From positions 1-40,318 of IMG/VR virus record IMGVR_UViG_3300031576_000148: 40,318 nucleotides of DNA. One strand, 5' to 3'. Below are positions 17,619-25,946 of the stretch, in pieces. The translations under genes and the position numbers were made by a program. The notes under the pieces are model-generated. The model saw only the letters and a program-made list of their open reading frames with translations. It had not been told where the DNA came from and ran no database searches. The DNA comes from a virus. Positions within the stretch are counted from its first letter, which is position 1, and every line of letters begins with the position of its first letter.

Positions 17619-17621
17619 AAG
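17614..17621 (+). promoter_or_regulatory. TATA-like promoter before the tape-measure candidate
   Basis: CATAAAAG lies about 29 nt before ATG 17644 and overlaps the upstream stop codon. Confidence 0.4.
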
Positions 17622-17643
17622 CCACCTATGATGGAATAACATC

Positions 17644-18333
17644 ATGTCCGAAGTAGATGAAAAAATAGAGCTACATCTTATCGATACAGCAACACTTGTG
17701 GAAGAAGCCAAGAAACTACGGGAGGCAGAGAATCTTGTAAAACAATCCAAGAAGATAAAACGTGAACTTGCCGCAGGCATATCACCTCTGGGGAACATGG
17801 TCACACCAAGCAATGTTCCAAAGGGATTTTTTGAGGGTGGACCACAGACAAGGCTTGGTGCAATACATGGTGCACGGACTGACAATGAGTTCAAGAAGAT
17901 GCAGAAAAAGCAACAGGACCTGGAGAGGGAACTGGATAACATAAGAAAGAAAACAATACAATTTGAGGAAAAGATAATCGGAAACCTATCACTAGCACAG
18001 ACGATTCTAACAAACCCCGCAAGCGTGCCAAACATACTCATATCAAAACTGGGGAAGTTTGGAATCATTGGGACTGTCATCGCAGGCGCAGTTGGCACAA
18101 TCTATGAGGAGTTGAGCAGACAGTTTGAAAGAGGCGGTGTGTGGTCAACAAAAATCAAGGTGCCACAGCAGGCCTTGACACTAAATGATTTGGAGGAGCA
18201 GAATGCGTACAGGTCTGGCACTAAATACATTACATCAGACCTTACAGTCCACCAACGTGGTCCGGCATCCAGCAATACGGCAAGCATAAAATCCGAGCAT
18301 ATCAGATATACAATGGAGAACATGGGTAGATAG
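17644..18333 (+). CDS. Short tape-measure-like protein
   Basis: The 229-aa protein sits where the tape measure lies in tailed phages, after the tube/neck genes and before the distal tail and hub genes. It has coiled-coil segments (about 10-45 and 80-115), then a hydrophobic glycine-rich stretch GIIGTVIAGAVGTIYEEL (about 140-157), a common tape-measure feature. At about 0.15 nm per helical residue it would set a tail of only some 35 nm. No longer candidate exists in the window. Confidence 0.45.
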   Translation: MSEVDEKIELHLIDTATLVEEAKKLREAENLVKQSKKIKRELAAGISPLGNMVTPSNVPKGFFEGGPQTRLGAIHGARTDNEFKKMQKKQQDLERELDNIRKKTIQFEEKIIGNLSLAQTILTNPASVPNILISKLGKFGIIGTVIAGAVGTIYEELSRQFERGGVWSTKIKVPQQALTLNDLEEQNAYRSGTKYITSDLTVHQRGPASSNTASIKSEHIRYTMENMGR

Positions 18334-18335
18334 CT

Positions 18336-18836
18336 ATGGCAAACGCAATGCTGTTTTACCGAACTCCAACAACCAGGATTGTAGATTCTGGGTTTGGCAC
18401 TCCTGCACTATTACTTGCAAACGCACCGGCACAATGCCTTTTGTTCACACCACCAAACGATCTAGCTGCAAGGCTGATTGACAACTGCACAAACAATATT
18501 GTGCGAAAGCCTCCACCGGAACCGTTTAGCAGGAGAATACGACAGACGGATGAGGGTGTAGCAGGATGGCTGATCACCGTAGAGGGAAACTTTATCGGTG
18601 CTGTAGGTGATGCTGCTGCAAAACTGCACAACTTTTGGAAACTCCCACAGGGTGACACATACCACGTATTTGGGGTATTTGGCATAACATACCCAAACGG
18701 TCCGTCGTACATCCAGACGATAGATCCGGCGGCAACAAAGGGGTTGATGATAACAAACAAGCAGGATACACATGTAGGCTTGACAAAAGAAATTGTTGAT
18801 TTTTCAATACAGCTTAGTTATGGGGGCGATGTGTAA
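18336..18836 (+). CDS. Putative distal tail protein
   Basis: The 166-aa beta-rich protein lies between the tape-measure candidate and the hub. Its strands (GWLITVEGNFIG, YHVFGVFGITY, KEIVDFSIQLSYGGDV) fit a ring-forming distal-tail subunit. The family was not recognised. Its stop overlaps the next ATG by one base. Confidence 0.45.
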   Translation: MANAMLFYRTPTTRIVDSGFGTPALLLANAPAQCLLFTPPNDLAARLIDNCTNNIVRKPPPEPFSRRIRQTDEGVAGWLITVEGNFIGAVGDAAAKLHNFWKLPQGDTYHVFGVFGITYPNGPSYIQTIDPAATKGLMITNKQDTHVGLTKEIVDFSIQLSYGGDV

Positions 18837-21712
18837 TGACGCAGTATGATCCGGCAAACTCAATAATTAGGCTGATTGACAAGACAAATGACACACCGAC
18901 ACTCGTTTATGATTTTATTGCAAATAAAAAGTTGTCAAGGCTTGTGATAGATGAGGGAGACGAGGTGACACCAAACGCGATGCTGTACCTGTATCTTGAT
19001 TCAAGCAATCTGTTTATCACAACCACACCAATACTTGTCAACGAGACTGCATCAAACTCATACCTGCTGGAAACAAAGATTGCACAGGTAATCGGTGGGG
19101 TAACATATTTTTCTAAACTGCATAGATTCAGACTGTCAGCGCCAACCATAATAGAAGACCCAGAGATGGGATGGGTGTTACAGATACCATGTGAACACAT
19201 AGCATACCAGGCACTGCATGAGAATTTCCTTGGACTAAATGAGGAGCTTGTGACACCATACACCAGGGTGAATGATATCATATCAATGTACAACGCTGCA
19301 TACGGTGCATCACCTGGCATGATATTTGGAACAACAACGGTAAATCTGCCAGACAAGGACGCATTCAAGTTTGACTATCTACCAACATCACCAAAACCAG
19401 TGTATGAGTTGTTCAAGGATGTTCTGGATAGGTTAAAAGAGGTTGGAGCCGGTGGAGGAACATTCAAGAATTATTATTATTCAATTGAAGCCAATGTGTC
19501 GCTGACGAGGTCATTTAACATAACATTTGAGGAGTTCGGACTCACAGATTCTGGCGTCACAATAAATTCGTCAACAAACCTCCAGGCAATGCTTACAGAC
19601 AGGACGGCAATGACATCAGACAAAAAGAGAAAAAATCTCATTATTGTAAAATTCCATCCAAGGGGAGATACATTACCCAAGGGACATGCCAGATTTGCAT
19701 CTAGTTTCCTACATGCCAAGAACAGACCAGAGTGGAGTTCTGGAACTGCGTATGTTGTCGGTGATCTTGTAAAACAAACACATACATCTGAAACACCAAA
19801 TGTCCTAAGATTTTATAGATGCATTACAAATAATGGACCGACAGCAACAACACCAGACGCTTCTGCAAACTGGATGGAAGATTTCACAATTATACCACCG
19901 TGGTCAGCAGACGCATTCTATACAGTTGGTGAAATAGTAACACGTTCACTTGCAGGTCCAATCATACGTCACTATAGGTGCACTGTTGCAGTTGGGCCAA
20001 CTGCAACAGCACCTGAAAGCGACGCCGGTCACTGGACTGCAATATTTACTGACAGACCTACATCACTTTACACTAACTTTTTCACGTACACTCCTTGGAC
20101 TAACAACCTATCCGCAGTACTACAGAGTCTTGCAAATCCAACTTCGCCACCTGCAGGATATGTTGGGTATGCACTTGACTGGAACTATGAAAGGCAAATC
20201 AATGATCTAAAAGACTACACAAACAGGTTCAAGACTGTTTCATGGAAGGCAGTAACTAGGGAATCAAACGCGCCACCAACTGGCAGAGAATTATTCAATG
20301 GTCAAAGAATCCTTGTCGGAACTGCCGGTACTGGAGCATTTTCAGGTCATGACAAGCAGGTTGCAGAATATGTTAATCCTTTGTTTGGTTCGGCAGGATG
20401 GCAGTTTTCAGATACACCTGTTTCAAATGATTCAATTTCAGATCTTGCAACTGCCAAAATCAAAAGATACAGTGGAGGTGTTTGGACAGATGCTTGGACC
20501 ATAACCAACAATGACAAGCCTTCACCTTTTCATTTGGTAAAATCTGCAAAACTTATCAAGGGCGCAACTGGAATTCCAGGACAGGCAGTTCAGTTTAGAT
20601 TCGACTGGAAAGATGCTTTATTTGGTGGTGATAACCAAAACAGAACATCTCGCGGTGCATGGTATTGTAAAATTTATCCAGATCCTAGATTGGATACAAC
20701 GGTTAACATTGGTGCGCTTTATGGTGGCGATGGAACCAATGCACCTGTAAACCCACAGGTGAATCATGACAACCTAAACCGTACGATCACAGGCAAGTTT
20801 GGATGGAATAAAGGACTTGAAAGCGAGAGTCAGGGAAGGCTTCCAGCACACAGTTTCAAGATAAAATGTGGTTTCTTTAAAAATGCAACAGACAATGATG
20901 CAGACAAGTTCTATGGAAAAGCAAACATGGCATTTGTTTATGCTAGAAAGGATCTCAATGGTAGATGGTTCTTCAAGGATATTCAGGTACCCGAGAATAA
21001 CGAGTGGTTCCCTATTACAATACAACTCCCACCGTTTGGACCTCAGAATTTGTACTTTAGCAGATTGAATGAGTTGGCGGAAGTGTTTGGATACACATTG
21101 CCGTTTGACTTTTTCATTCAGGAAAAAGAGTTTGCGGGTGTCCAATATGAGTGGCGCAAAAACCAGAGTTGGGTGGTTTTCTTAAAAGAAACATACAACA
21201 ATGTTGGTATGTATCAAGGATGCTATAGAACAGTTCTTGATAACATTGCAGAGGGAACGGCACAAATAGTTCCAAATTCAATTAAGGGATTGGAGTATAT
21301 TGCAACTGGCAACTGGTCAGCACTTGGGACTCTAATCACAGGACAGGACACAGTGGATCATGTAAATCTAGCAATAGACGAAGACAGGTATGTGAAGGAG
21401 GGATATGCAATATATCCAGAAACAGAGGTCACAGAACCAAGAGCTGAAATAATACACCTTGAACAGGAAACCGATTATCTCACTGCAAAGGCAAAGGCAC
21501 AGGGCGAGTACATCAAATCTCAAATTTACCCAAACGAACGTTTCATTGGTTGCACAGGTGACGCCAGAATACGTTATGGTCAGAAGATAACCGAGAGTGG
21601 ATCAAGGGTTCCCGGAAGCCCTCTATCATCTGTGGTGGCACGTAAAAAGGACATAATCAGCAACAAGGGATTCGACCAAGAACTGTTCTTGGTCAAGAAG
21701 TTTGTGGTTTAA
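18836..21712 (+). CDS. Tail hub protein with inserted carbohydrate-binding-like modules
   Basis: The 958-aa protein's ends resemble a tail hub (gp27/gp44-like). Residues 1-295 contain helices and strands around VYELFKDVLDRLKEVGAGGG, and the C-terminal ~125 residues include YLTAKAKAQGEYIKSQIYPNE. Between them, two tandem modules start at W300 and W356 (pattern W-S-x4-Y-x-VG-[DE]-[LI]-V ... [FH]YRC ... W). They resemble ChtBD3/CBM5-12 chitin-binding-like domains. A further beta region follows to about 830. Base use in the insert is less ATA/ACA-rich than in the flanks, suggesting acquired modules for host surface binding. Confidence 0.65.
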   Translation: MTQYDPANSIIRLIDKTNDTPTLVYDFIANKKLSRLVIDEGDEVTPNAMLYLYLDSSNLFITTTPILVNETASNSYLLETKIAQVIGGVTYFSKLHRFRLSAPTIIEDPEMGWVLQIPCEHIAYQALHENFLGLNEELVTPYTRVNDIISMYNAAYGASPGMIFGTTTVNLPDKDAFKFDYLPTSPKPVYELFKDVLDRLKEVGAGGGTFKNYYYSIEANVSLTRSFNITFEEFGLTDSGVTINSSTNLQAMLTDRTAMTSDKKRKNLIIVKFHPRGDTLPKGHARFASSFLHAKNRPEWSSGTAYVVGDLVKQTHTSETPNVLRFYRCITNNGPTATTPDASANWMEDFTIIPPWSADAFYTVGEIVTRSLAGPIIRHYRCTVAVGPTATAPESDAGHWTAIFTDRPTSLYTNFFTYTPWTNNLSAVLQSLANPTSPPAGYVGYALDWNYERQINDLKDYTNRFKTVSWKAVTRESNAPPTGRELFNGQRILVGTAGTGAFSGHDKQVAEYVNPLFGSAGWQFSDTPVSNDSISDLATAKIKRYSGGVWTDAWTITNNDKPSPFHLVKSAKLIKGATGIPGQAVQFRFDWKDALFGGDNQNRTSRGAWYCKIYPDPRLDTTVNIGALYGGDGTNAPVNPQVNHDNLNRTITGKFGWNKGLESESQGRLPAHSFKIKCGFFKNATDNDADKFYGKANMAFVYARKDLNGRWFFKDIQVPENNEWFPITIQLPPFGPQNLYFSRLNELAEVFGYTLPFDFFIQEKEFAGVQYEWRKNQSWVVFLKETYNNVGMYQGCYRTVLDNIAEGTAQIVPNSIKGLEYIATGNWSALGTLITGQDTVDHVNLAIDEDRYVKEGYAIYPETEVTEPRAEIIHLEQETDYLTAKAKAQGEYIKSQIYPNERFIGCTGDARIRYGQKITESGSRVPGSPLSSVVARKKDIISNKGFDQELFLVKKFVV

Positions 21713-24145
21713 ATGAGTTTCCCAAACGACTCCATTATGGCATATGTGAAGAGCTTAGAGATGCAATTGAACACGTTAAGGGACAATCTAATCTATGCTC
21801 CACCAACAAATGACCTAAGTGCTGTATTTGGTACCCTTGGGTCAAGGAATGCTGCACACGGTGTACAAACAGGACTGCAAGCAGACCAGCCACTTGATCA
21901 CCTAATCACAGATGTTGATAATGCTGGAATGTCAACAGGGGTGTTCGATAGAATCAACATCATGTCTGCAAACGTTGTCGTGGACAGATCAGGCTTTACA
22001 GCATTAAACCTAAAAACAATACAGAAAACAGTAAACAACGGTCAGAAGATAACCGCCCTCACTGTCAAATCAGGAAAGACACTGACGCTAAAAACAGGCG
22101 GAAACCTTGCAATTGCATCTGATATTGCAATGACTGATCAGGATATAGCTTATCTTGTCTACTCTGAAAACATTTCAAACAAGTATAGGGTTTTGATTAC
22201 AGGCGCATCTGGGTCTTCAGTGGCATTCCCAATACTGCCACCAATTAAAGAATGGGGTGATGTTTCCGGCACTGTTGCAGTTGATCTTTCGCTGACTACG
22301 GCACATCTGCAGGAGATGAGGCTGACTGGAAACATAACACTTACCTTTAACAATCCACCTGTCAGTACAAAACAGATACAGTTTGAGCTTGACATAAAAC
22401 AGGATGGCACTGGTGGAAGAACTGTCACATTTCCTGGAACTGTAAATCCACCGACACCGACAATCAATTCAGCGGCAAACACCAGAACAATAATACTCTG
22501 CCAATCAAACGATGGTGGTGTATCATACGACTGTTTCAATGCCACGGGTGATTTTGCAAACAGAACTCTGTCGAACCTGACTTCACCAACTGCCGTCAAC
22601 CAGGACCTACACATGTCTGGCAACTCTATTGATGGACTAGGCTCTGACGCAATAACAGGAAACGTGTCAACCAATTATTTCATACAAGACACAGCAGGCT
22701 GGATATACAATGTTGCTACTGGCGACACTCATGTATTTACAATCAACAGTACGTTGGCATTACAAATAGAACCATCAAGACTTGTCACCAGCCCATCAAC
22801 CAACTTTTTGTTACACGATACTGCAGGATGGATTTACAACTGTGCCACAGGTGACACCCACACTTGGACAATAAATGAAATAGCTGAAATGCAACTTTCT
22901 GATGGCAAACTGAATATACTTGCTGGCAATTCGCTAGTTTTTGATGCAGGTGGAGCCGTAACTGCTGCAAACTTTGAGATAGAAAGAATCGGTGGTGCAA
23001 TGGTGTATAACGTACCAACAGCAAACACACATAATTTTGCAATCAATGGTAGCACAGAAGTTGTAGTTGAACCATCAAAATTAACCTTACAGCCAGCTAC
23101 CAACTTTTTGTTACACGATACAGCTGGGATTATCTACAATGTTGGCACAGGCGACAGCCATATTTTTACAATAAACACAGTAGGACATCTAGAGATACTT
23201 CCAGGAAAATTAAATCTGATAGCAAACGGAACCATTACTGCGGGCAATTATGAAATAACAAGAGTTTCAGGCGGGTTGGTGATTAATGTACCGACATCAA
23301 ATGCAATTGCATTTGATGTGAATGGTGTACAAATTTTCAAGACCGTTGCAACACAAAACGAATCACTAAAACCAATGGTATTTTATGATCAGGCATCGTA
23401 TTCCAATCCAGCATCTACGACCTCGATGATATTAGCTAGAAGCACTGACGGCATGTCAGAAACTTGGACTGTTAATGACTTTGGATTTTTAGACCCTCTT
23501 TCATCAAGAAGCAAATGGAGGCATAGAAGACCATTACAGATTGTTCCACATACCAAAACAATAGCAGATATTGAGGGAATCTGGCCTGTGACACTAACAG
23601 TCACGATGGGTCTAACATGGAATGAAAATCTTGATACAACAAACGGTGCAAGCAGGGCGATGCAAATTGCAGTAAGCGGACTAAATACAGGAATTCATAG
23701 TGCATCATTTGCAGAAGTTGTTCGACAACAAAACCCAGACATCACAATAAAATTCCAAAGTACAGTTTCGACACTCAGGAGAATCTGGATCGGTTGGTTT
23801 TCATCTGATCCTATGGGAAGCGGAACGCAGACACAGAATCATTTTGGATTAAGACTTGATTCCTCAGCTGGAAGCACACAGTTTGGAATATCTCATGCTG
23901 ATGGAACAACACAAGCAGTAACTGACCTAGGCGCGGCAAACACATCAGTCCATACAATCAGACTGATTGCAGACCAGACAAACTCACGATGGGGATACTC
24001 ATTTGACGGTGCAGCAATAACATGGATTACTACAAACATTCCAGGCTCTACAACCCAGCTTGGATTTAATTGCCGCCTTAGGGCACTTGAAAGTGCAACC
24101 AAAGAATTGAGGTATTGGTGGACGGAGGGAAGCATTGATACGTAA
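21713..24145 (+). CDS. Second tail fibre with shared receptor-binding domain
   Basis: The 810-aa protein starts immediately after the hub stop. The N-terminus has a helical anchor (1-40). Residues ~95-265 are fibre-like strands (LTGNITLTFNNPP). A repeat region from ~320 to 545 carries NFLLHDTAG...IYN...TGD-[TS]-H modules. The last ~209 residues, from W602, match the C-terminus of the 1759-aa fibre throughout (WR-x-RRPL, RR-[FI]-W-[FI]-G-[FW]-F, GS-T-Q-F, V/I-H-TIRLI, FDGAAITW-like, EGSID end). That shared domain is probably the receptor-binding tip. Confidence 0.75.
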   Translation: MSFPNDSIMAYVKSLEMQLNTLRDNLIYAPPTNDLSAVFGTLGSRNAAHGVQTGLQADQPLDHLITDVDNAGMSTGVFDRINIMSANVVVDRSGFTALNLKTIQKTVNNGQKITALTVKSGKTLTLKTGGNLAIASDIAMTDQDIAYLVYSENISNKYRVLITGASGSSVAFPILPPIKEWGDVSGTVAVDLSLTTAHLQEMRLTGNITLTFNNPPVSTKQIQFELDIKQDGTGGRTVTFPGTVNPPTPTINSAANTRTIILCQSNDGGVSYDCFNATGDFANRTLSNLTSPTAVNQDLHMSGNSIDGLGSDAITGNVSTNYFIQDTAGWIYNVATGDTHVFTINSTLALQIEPSRLVTSPSTNFLLHDTAGWIYNCATGDTHTWTINEIAEMQLSDGKLNILAGNSLVFDAGGAVTAANFEIERIGGAMVYNVPTANTHNFAINGSTEVVVEPSKLTLQPATNFLLHDTAGIIYNVGTGDSHIFTINTVGHLEILPGKLNLIANGTITAGNYEITRVSGGLVINVPTSNAIAFDVNGVQIFKTVATQNESLKPMVFYDQASYSNPASTTSMILARSTDGMSETWTVNDFGFLDPLSSRSKWRHRRPLQIVPHTKTIADIEGIWPVTLTVTMGLTWNENLDTTNGASRAMQIAVSGLNTGIHSASFAEVVRQQNPDITIKFQSTVSTLRRIWIGWFSSDPMGSGTQTQNHFGLRLDSSAGSTQFGISHADGTTQAVTDLGAANTSVHTIRLIADQTNSRWGYSFDGAAITWITTNIPGSTTQLGFNCRLRALESATKELRYWWTEGSIDT
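22799..23121 (+). repeat. 300-nt direct repeat in the second fibre gene
   Basis: An exact 23-nt match occurs at 22799-22821 and 23099-23121, exactly 300 nt (100 codons) apart, with related protein modules following each. A third, weaker module begins near 22669. This looks like in-frame duplication of shaft segments. Confidence 0.7.
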
Positions 24146-24159
24146 AATCCACAAGATAG

Positions 24160-24167
24160 TATAATAG
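24160..24167 (+). promoter_or_regulatory. TATA-box promoter of a leader minicistron
   Basis: TATAATAG begins 29 nt before ATG 24189, which opens a 6-codon ORF (MPEDTR) ending in ATGA at the start of the 74-aa membrane-protein gene. Confidence 0.45.
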
Positions 24168-24188
24168 CACCCCACGAGAACCCAAAAC

Positions 24189-24209
24189 ATGCCAGAAGAC
24201 ACACGATGA
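24189..24209 (+). CDS. Six-codon leader ORF
   Basis: ATG 24189 opens MPEDTR and stops in the ATGA that begins the next gene (ATG 24206). The TATA box 29 nt upstream makes this ATG the expected 5' end of the transcript. It may only serve to load ribosomes for the next gene. Confidence 0.3.
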   Translation: MPEDTR

Positions 24210-24430
24210 GGAAAATCTACGGCTACACCACCATCTTTGTAATCCTTTGTCTCTTACCACCACTGATTCTTACAATACAAACAGACCTGATACAGAAGCA
24301 GATCAAAGAGATAAAATCAATGGACTGTGACACACTCCTAAAGGTAAGCGATTCAATTGCCTATACCAAAAGTGCCAGGGATCTTGCAGAAAGAAAACAT
24401 TTCATATTTTGTGAACATGGAACAGTTTAA
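24206..24430 (+). CDS. Small membrane-anchored protein
   Basis: The 74-aa protein has a basic start (MRK) and one strong hydrophobic segment at about 8-24 (TIFVILCLLPPLILTI), followed by a charged soluble tail with two cysteines. It looks like a type II membrane protein or an uncleaved signal anchor. Its place after the tail genes suits a lysis or host-envelope role, but no family was recognised. Confidence 0.5.
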   Translation: MRKIYGYTTIFVILCLLPPLILTIQTDLIQKQIKEIKSMDCDTLLKVSDSIAYTKSARDLAERKHFIFCEHGTV

Positions 24431-24433
24431 TTA
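24426..24433 (+). promoter_or_regulatory. TATA-box promoter of a 24-aa gene
   Basis: TTTAATTA starts 29 nt before ATG 24455 and overlaps the previous stop codon. Confidence 0.45.
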
Positions 24434-24454
24434 ATTCCACATACAAATTACAAC

Positions 24455-24529
24455 ATGCCTGATGAGACCGAAGATATACAAGCCAAGATAGCTGAGAGGA
24501 TCAAAAAGGCAAAGAAGGACAGAGATTGA
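24455..24529 (+). CDS. 24-aa charged helical peptide
   Basis: The short ORF encodes an acidic start (MPDETED) followed by a basic amphipathic helix (IAERIKKAKKDRD). It has a TATA box at leaderless distance, and its TGA stop is directly followed by the TTG start of the next gene. The regulatory fit on both sides argues that it is translated. Function is unknown. Confidence 0.45.
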   Translation: MPDETEDIQAKIAERIKKAKKDRD

Positions 24530-24988
24530 TTGCCGTTTTCAATGTGGCTGGCTGCATTACTTGGTGCAGATGCAGGAGTTATTGACTTGGGAGACATTGA
24601 ATTTCTAAGATTGAAATCATTGAATGGTGATCTGATAATCGTGGTTGGTAGTGTTACAGCAACAGGTGAGATTGTGCAATATACACCTACTACAGGAAAG
24701 ACTTTTTTCTTGTACAAGGCAGCAGTTTTCCTCGCAAACAGAAGCGGGAGTTTTGCTCAATCTGCGGAAGCAGAAGTGCGAAATGATACAAACAACAAAG
24801 ACACAATAGGATATGGAGGGCAATTTGCAGCAGGAAACTCTGGACAGGCTTTACGAAATGAATCAATAATTCAGGGAGACAAGCTGATCGGGAATTCAAC
24901 CAAGAAATACTCCGTTAATTGTACACACATAGCTAATGCAGCATTGACACTTCATGCCACTATCATAGGCTGGATAGAGAACACCTAA
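24530..24988 (+). CDS. Beta-sandwich virion protein
   Basis: The 152-aa protein is read from TTG directly after the preceding stop (an internal ATG at 24542 is the alternative). A short hydrophobic start (MWLAALLGADAG) precedes a beta-rich body with TGKTFFLYKAAVFLANRSG and EVRNDTNNKDTIGYGG. That pattern is common in small phage tail or baseplate accessory proteins. A hairpin and T-tract terminator follows. No precise family was recognised. Confidence 0.55.
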   Translation: MPFSMWLAALLGADAGVIDLGDIEFLRLKSLNGDLIIVVGSVTATGEIVQYTPTTGKTFFLYKAAVFLANRSGSFAQSAEAEVRNDTNNKDTIGYGGQFAAGNSGQALRNESIIQGDKLIGNSTKKYSVNCTHIANAALTLHATIIGWIENT

Positions 24989-24997
24989 AACCACTAT

Positions 24998-25029
24998 AGA
25001 CTTTCCCAAAGTCTAAATACAAATTTTTT
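24998..25029 (+). terminator. Hairpin plus T-tract terminator
   Basis: AGACTTT (24998-25004) and AAAGTCT (25008-25014) pair around a CCC loop, and a run of six Ts follows at 25024-25029. The second arm overlaps the TATA-like TAAATAC (25014-25020), 28 nt before ATG 25042, so it may also affect the next promoter. Confidence 0.5.
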
Positions 25030-25041
25030 CTAAAAATCATA

Positions 25042-25239
25042 ATGGTATTCTGGAAATACAGCCTTGCCAAGATAGGAGGCAACTCTATAACAGGATTTTT
25101 CTCAGGCTTTGCTACAGCCACGTTGTTTGATGCTGACCTATTAGTAAAAGTTTTAAACAGTCTGTTCGGAGTAGCAGTTGTGGCTGGAATATCTGTAGGA
25201 CGGTTGGTTGGTGAGTACAGTGATAGAAAAAAAAGATAA
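25042..25239 (+). CDS. Small two-helix membrane protein, holin candidate
   Basis: The 65-aa protein has two hydrophobic stretches (about 9-28, with GGNSITGFFSGFATATLF, and 35-54, with VLNSLFGVAVVAGISVG) and a basic tail (DRKKR). Size, topology and the neighbouring similar 63-aa protein fit a phage holin, but archaeal virus holins are poorly defined. It has its own promoter at 25014. Confidence 0.45.
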   Translation: MVFWKYSLAKIGGNSITGFFSGFATATLFDADLLVKVLNSLFGVAVVAGISVGRLVGEYSDRKKR

Positions 25240-25315
25240 GCAAGGCAGCTATGAAAAGTACAACGCGGAACCATGCAAGTGGAAGAGGTTCATATCACTC
25301 CTGTTGCCATTCTAA
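25220..25315 (+). CDS. Possible 31-aa peptide with hydrophobic end
   Basis: GTG 25220 lies inside the end of the previous gene and opens a frame of charged residues ending in WKRFISLLLPF. It fills most of the gap before the next promoter. Evidence is only the overlap and the sensible composition. Confidence 0.25.
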   Translation: MIEKKDKQGSYEKYNAEPCKWKRFISLLLPF

Positions 25316-25324
25316 ACGAAAGCC

Positions 25325-25332
25325 TTTAATCT
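25325..25332 (+). promoter_or_regulatory. TATA-box promoter of the 63-aa gene
   Basis: TTTAATCT begins 29 nt before ATG 25354. Confidence 0.45.
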
Positions 25333-25353
25333 AATACATCTTAGCTGTCTTTT

Positions 25354-25545
25354 ATGGTTACAAAATCATGGATAGTAACTCTGGCGCCATTGTTTCTTGC
25401 GCTGGCTGAAACGCTGAAAACATTTGTAACAGGTGAAACGCTGACAGACCAAGAGATAGAATTAATAAAATACTTGGTTGCAACTTTCATAAGTTCAGGT
25501 GCAATAGGTGCATATCTGAGTGCAAGAAAACCAAAAATTGGATAA
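25354..25545 (+). CDS. Small two-helix membrane protein
   Basis: The 63-aa protein has hydrophobic segments at about 6-20 (WIVTLAPLFLALAET) and 40-56 (YLVATFISSGAIGAYLS) separated by an acidic loop (TLTDQEIEL), with a basic end. This layout recurs in phage holin-like proteins and r1t-type holins. It is the second such protein in 500 bp, so the pair may act as holin and antiholin. Confidence 0.45.
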   Translation: MVTKSWIVTLAPLFLALAETLKTFVTGETLTDQEIELIKYLVATFISSGAIGAYLSARKPKIG

Positions 25546-25567
25546 CGCTAGTTTTTTATCCTAGCGT
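25545..25567. terminator. Hairpin with T-run in the loop
   Basis: ACGCTAG (25545-25551) pairs with CTAGCGT (25561-25567) around TTTTTTATC. The loop also provides a TATA-like box 32 nt before ATG 25584, so one element may end one transcript and start the next. Confidence 0.5.
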
Positions 25568-25583
25568 ATTCACTATATTTTTA

Positions 25584-25946
25584 ATGCCAAGAGCACCACC
25601 AGACAAGCTATTTTACAAACTGGATGACTGGACAGATGGAGATCCAAAGACAAATGATTTCAATCCTGGCAAGTATGAAGGACAACCATTAAAGCTGATA
25701 TACATACAATATTCCAGACGGTTGAGATTTTTCAAGAAAGCCAACAACTGGATATACCAGATAGGTGACAAACGTTGGATAGTTTACAAACCATTTCCAA
25801 AGGCAGCAGGAGCGTTTCATATGGGCGTATCTGACAAATCATTCCACTGGCATCCCAAAGCGTTAGAGATGGAACAATATGCCAAGTATCTAATAGACGG
25901 GCTTAATCCTGAATGGGCAGCACGTAACGACTTTGTAAAACTATGA
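25584..25946 (+). CDS. Hypothetical protein after the membrane-protein pair
   Basis: The 120-aa protein is rich in aromatic and basic residues (RRLRFFKKANNWIYQIGDKRWIVYKPFPK) with three His in FHMGVSDKSFHWHP. Position next to holin candidates suggests a possible lysis enzyme or virion component, but no catalytic family is recognised. Its TGA overlaps the next ATG (ATGA). Confidence 0.5.
   Translation: MPRAPPDKLFYKLDDWTDGDPKTNDFNPGKYEGQPLKLIYIQYSRRLRFFKKANNWIYQIGDKRWIVYKPFPKAAGAFHMGVSDKSFHWHPKALEMEQYAKYLIDGLNPEWAARNDFVKL

Noticed and set aside
25584-25946. Endolysin next to the holin candidates
   Set aside because: No catalytic motif of a known peptidase or glycosidase could be recognised, so it is listed as hypothetical.
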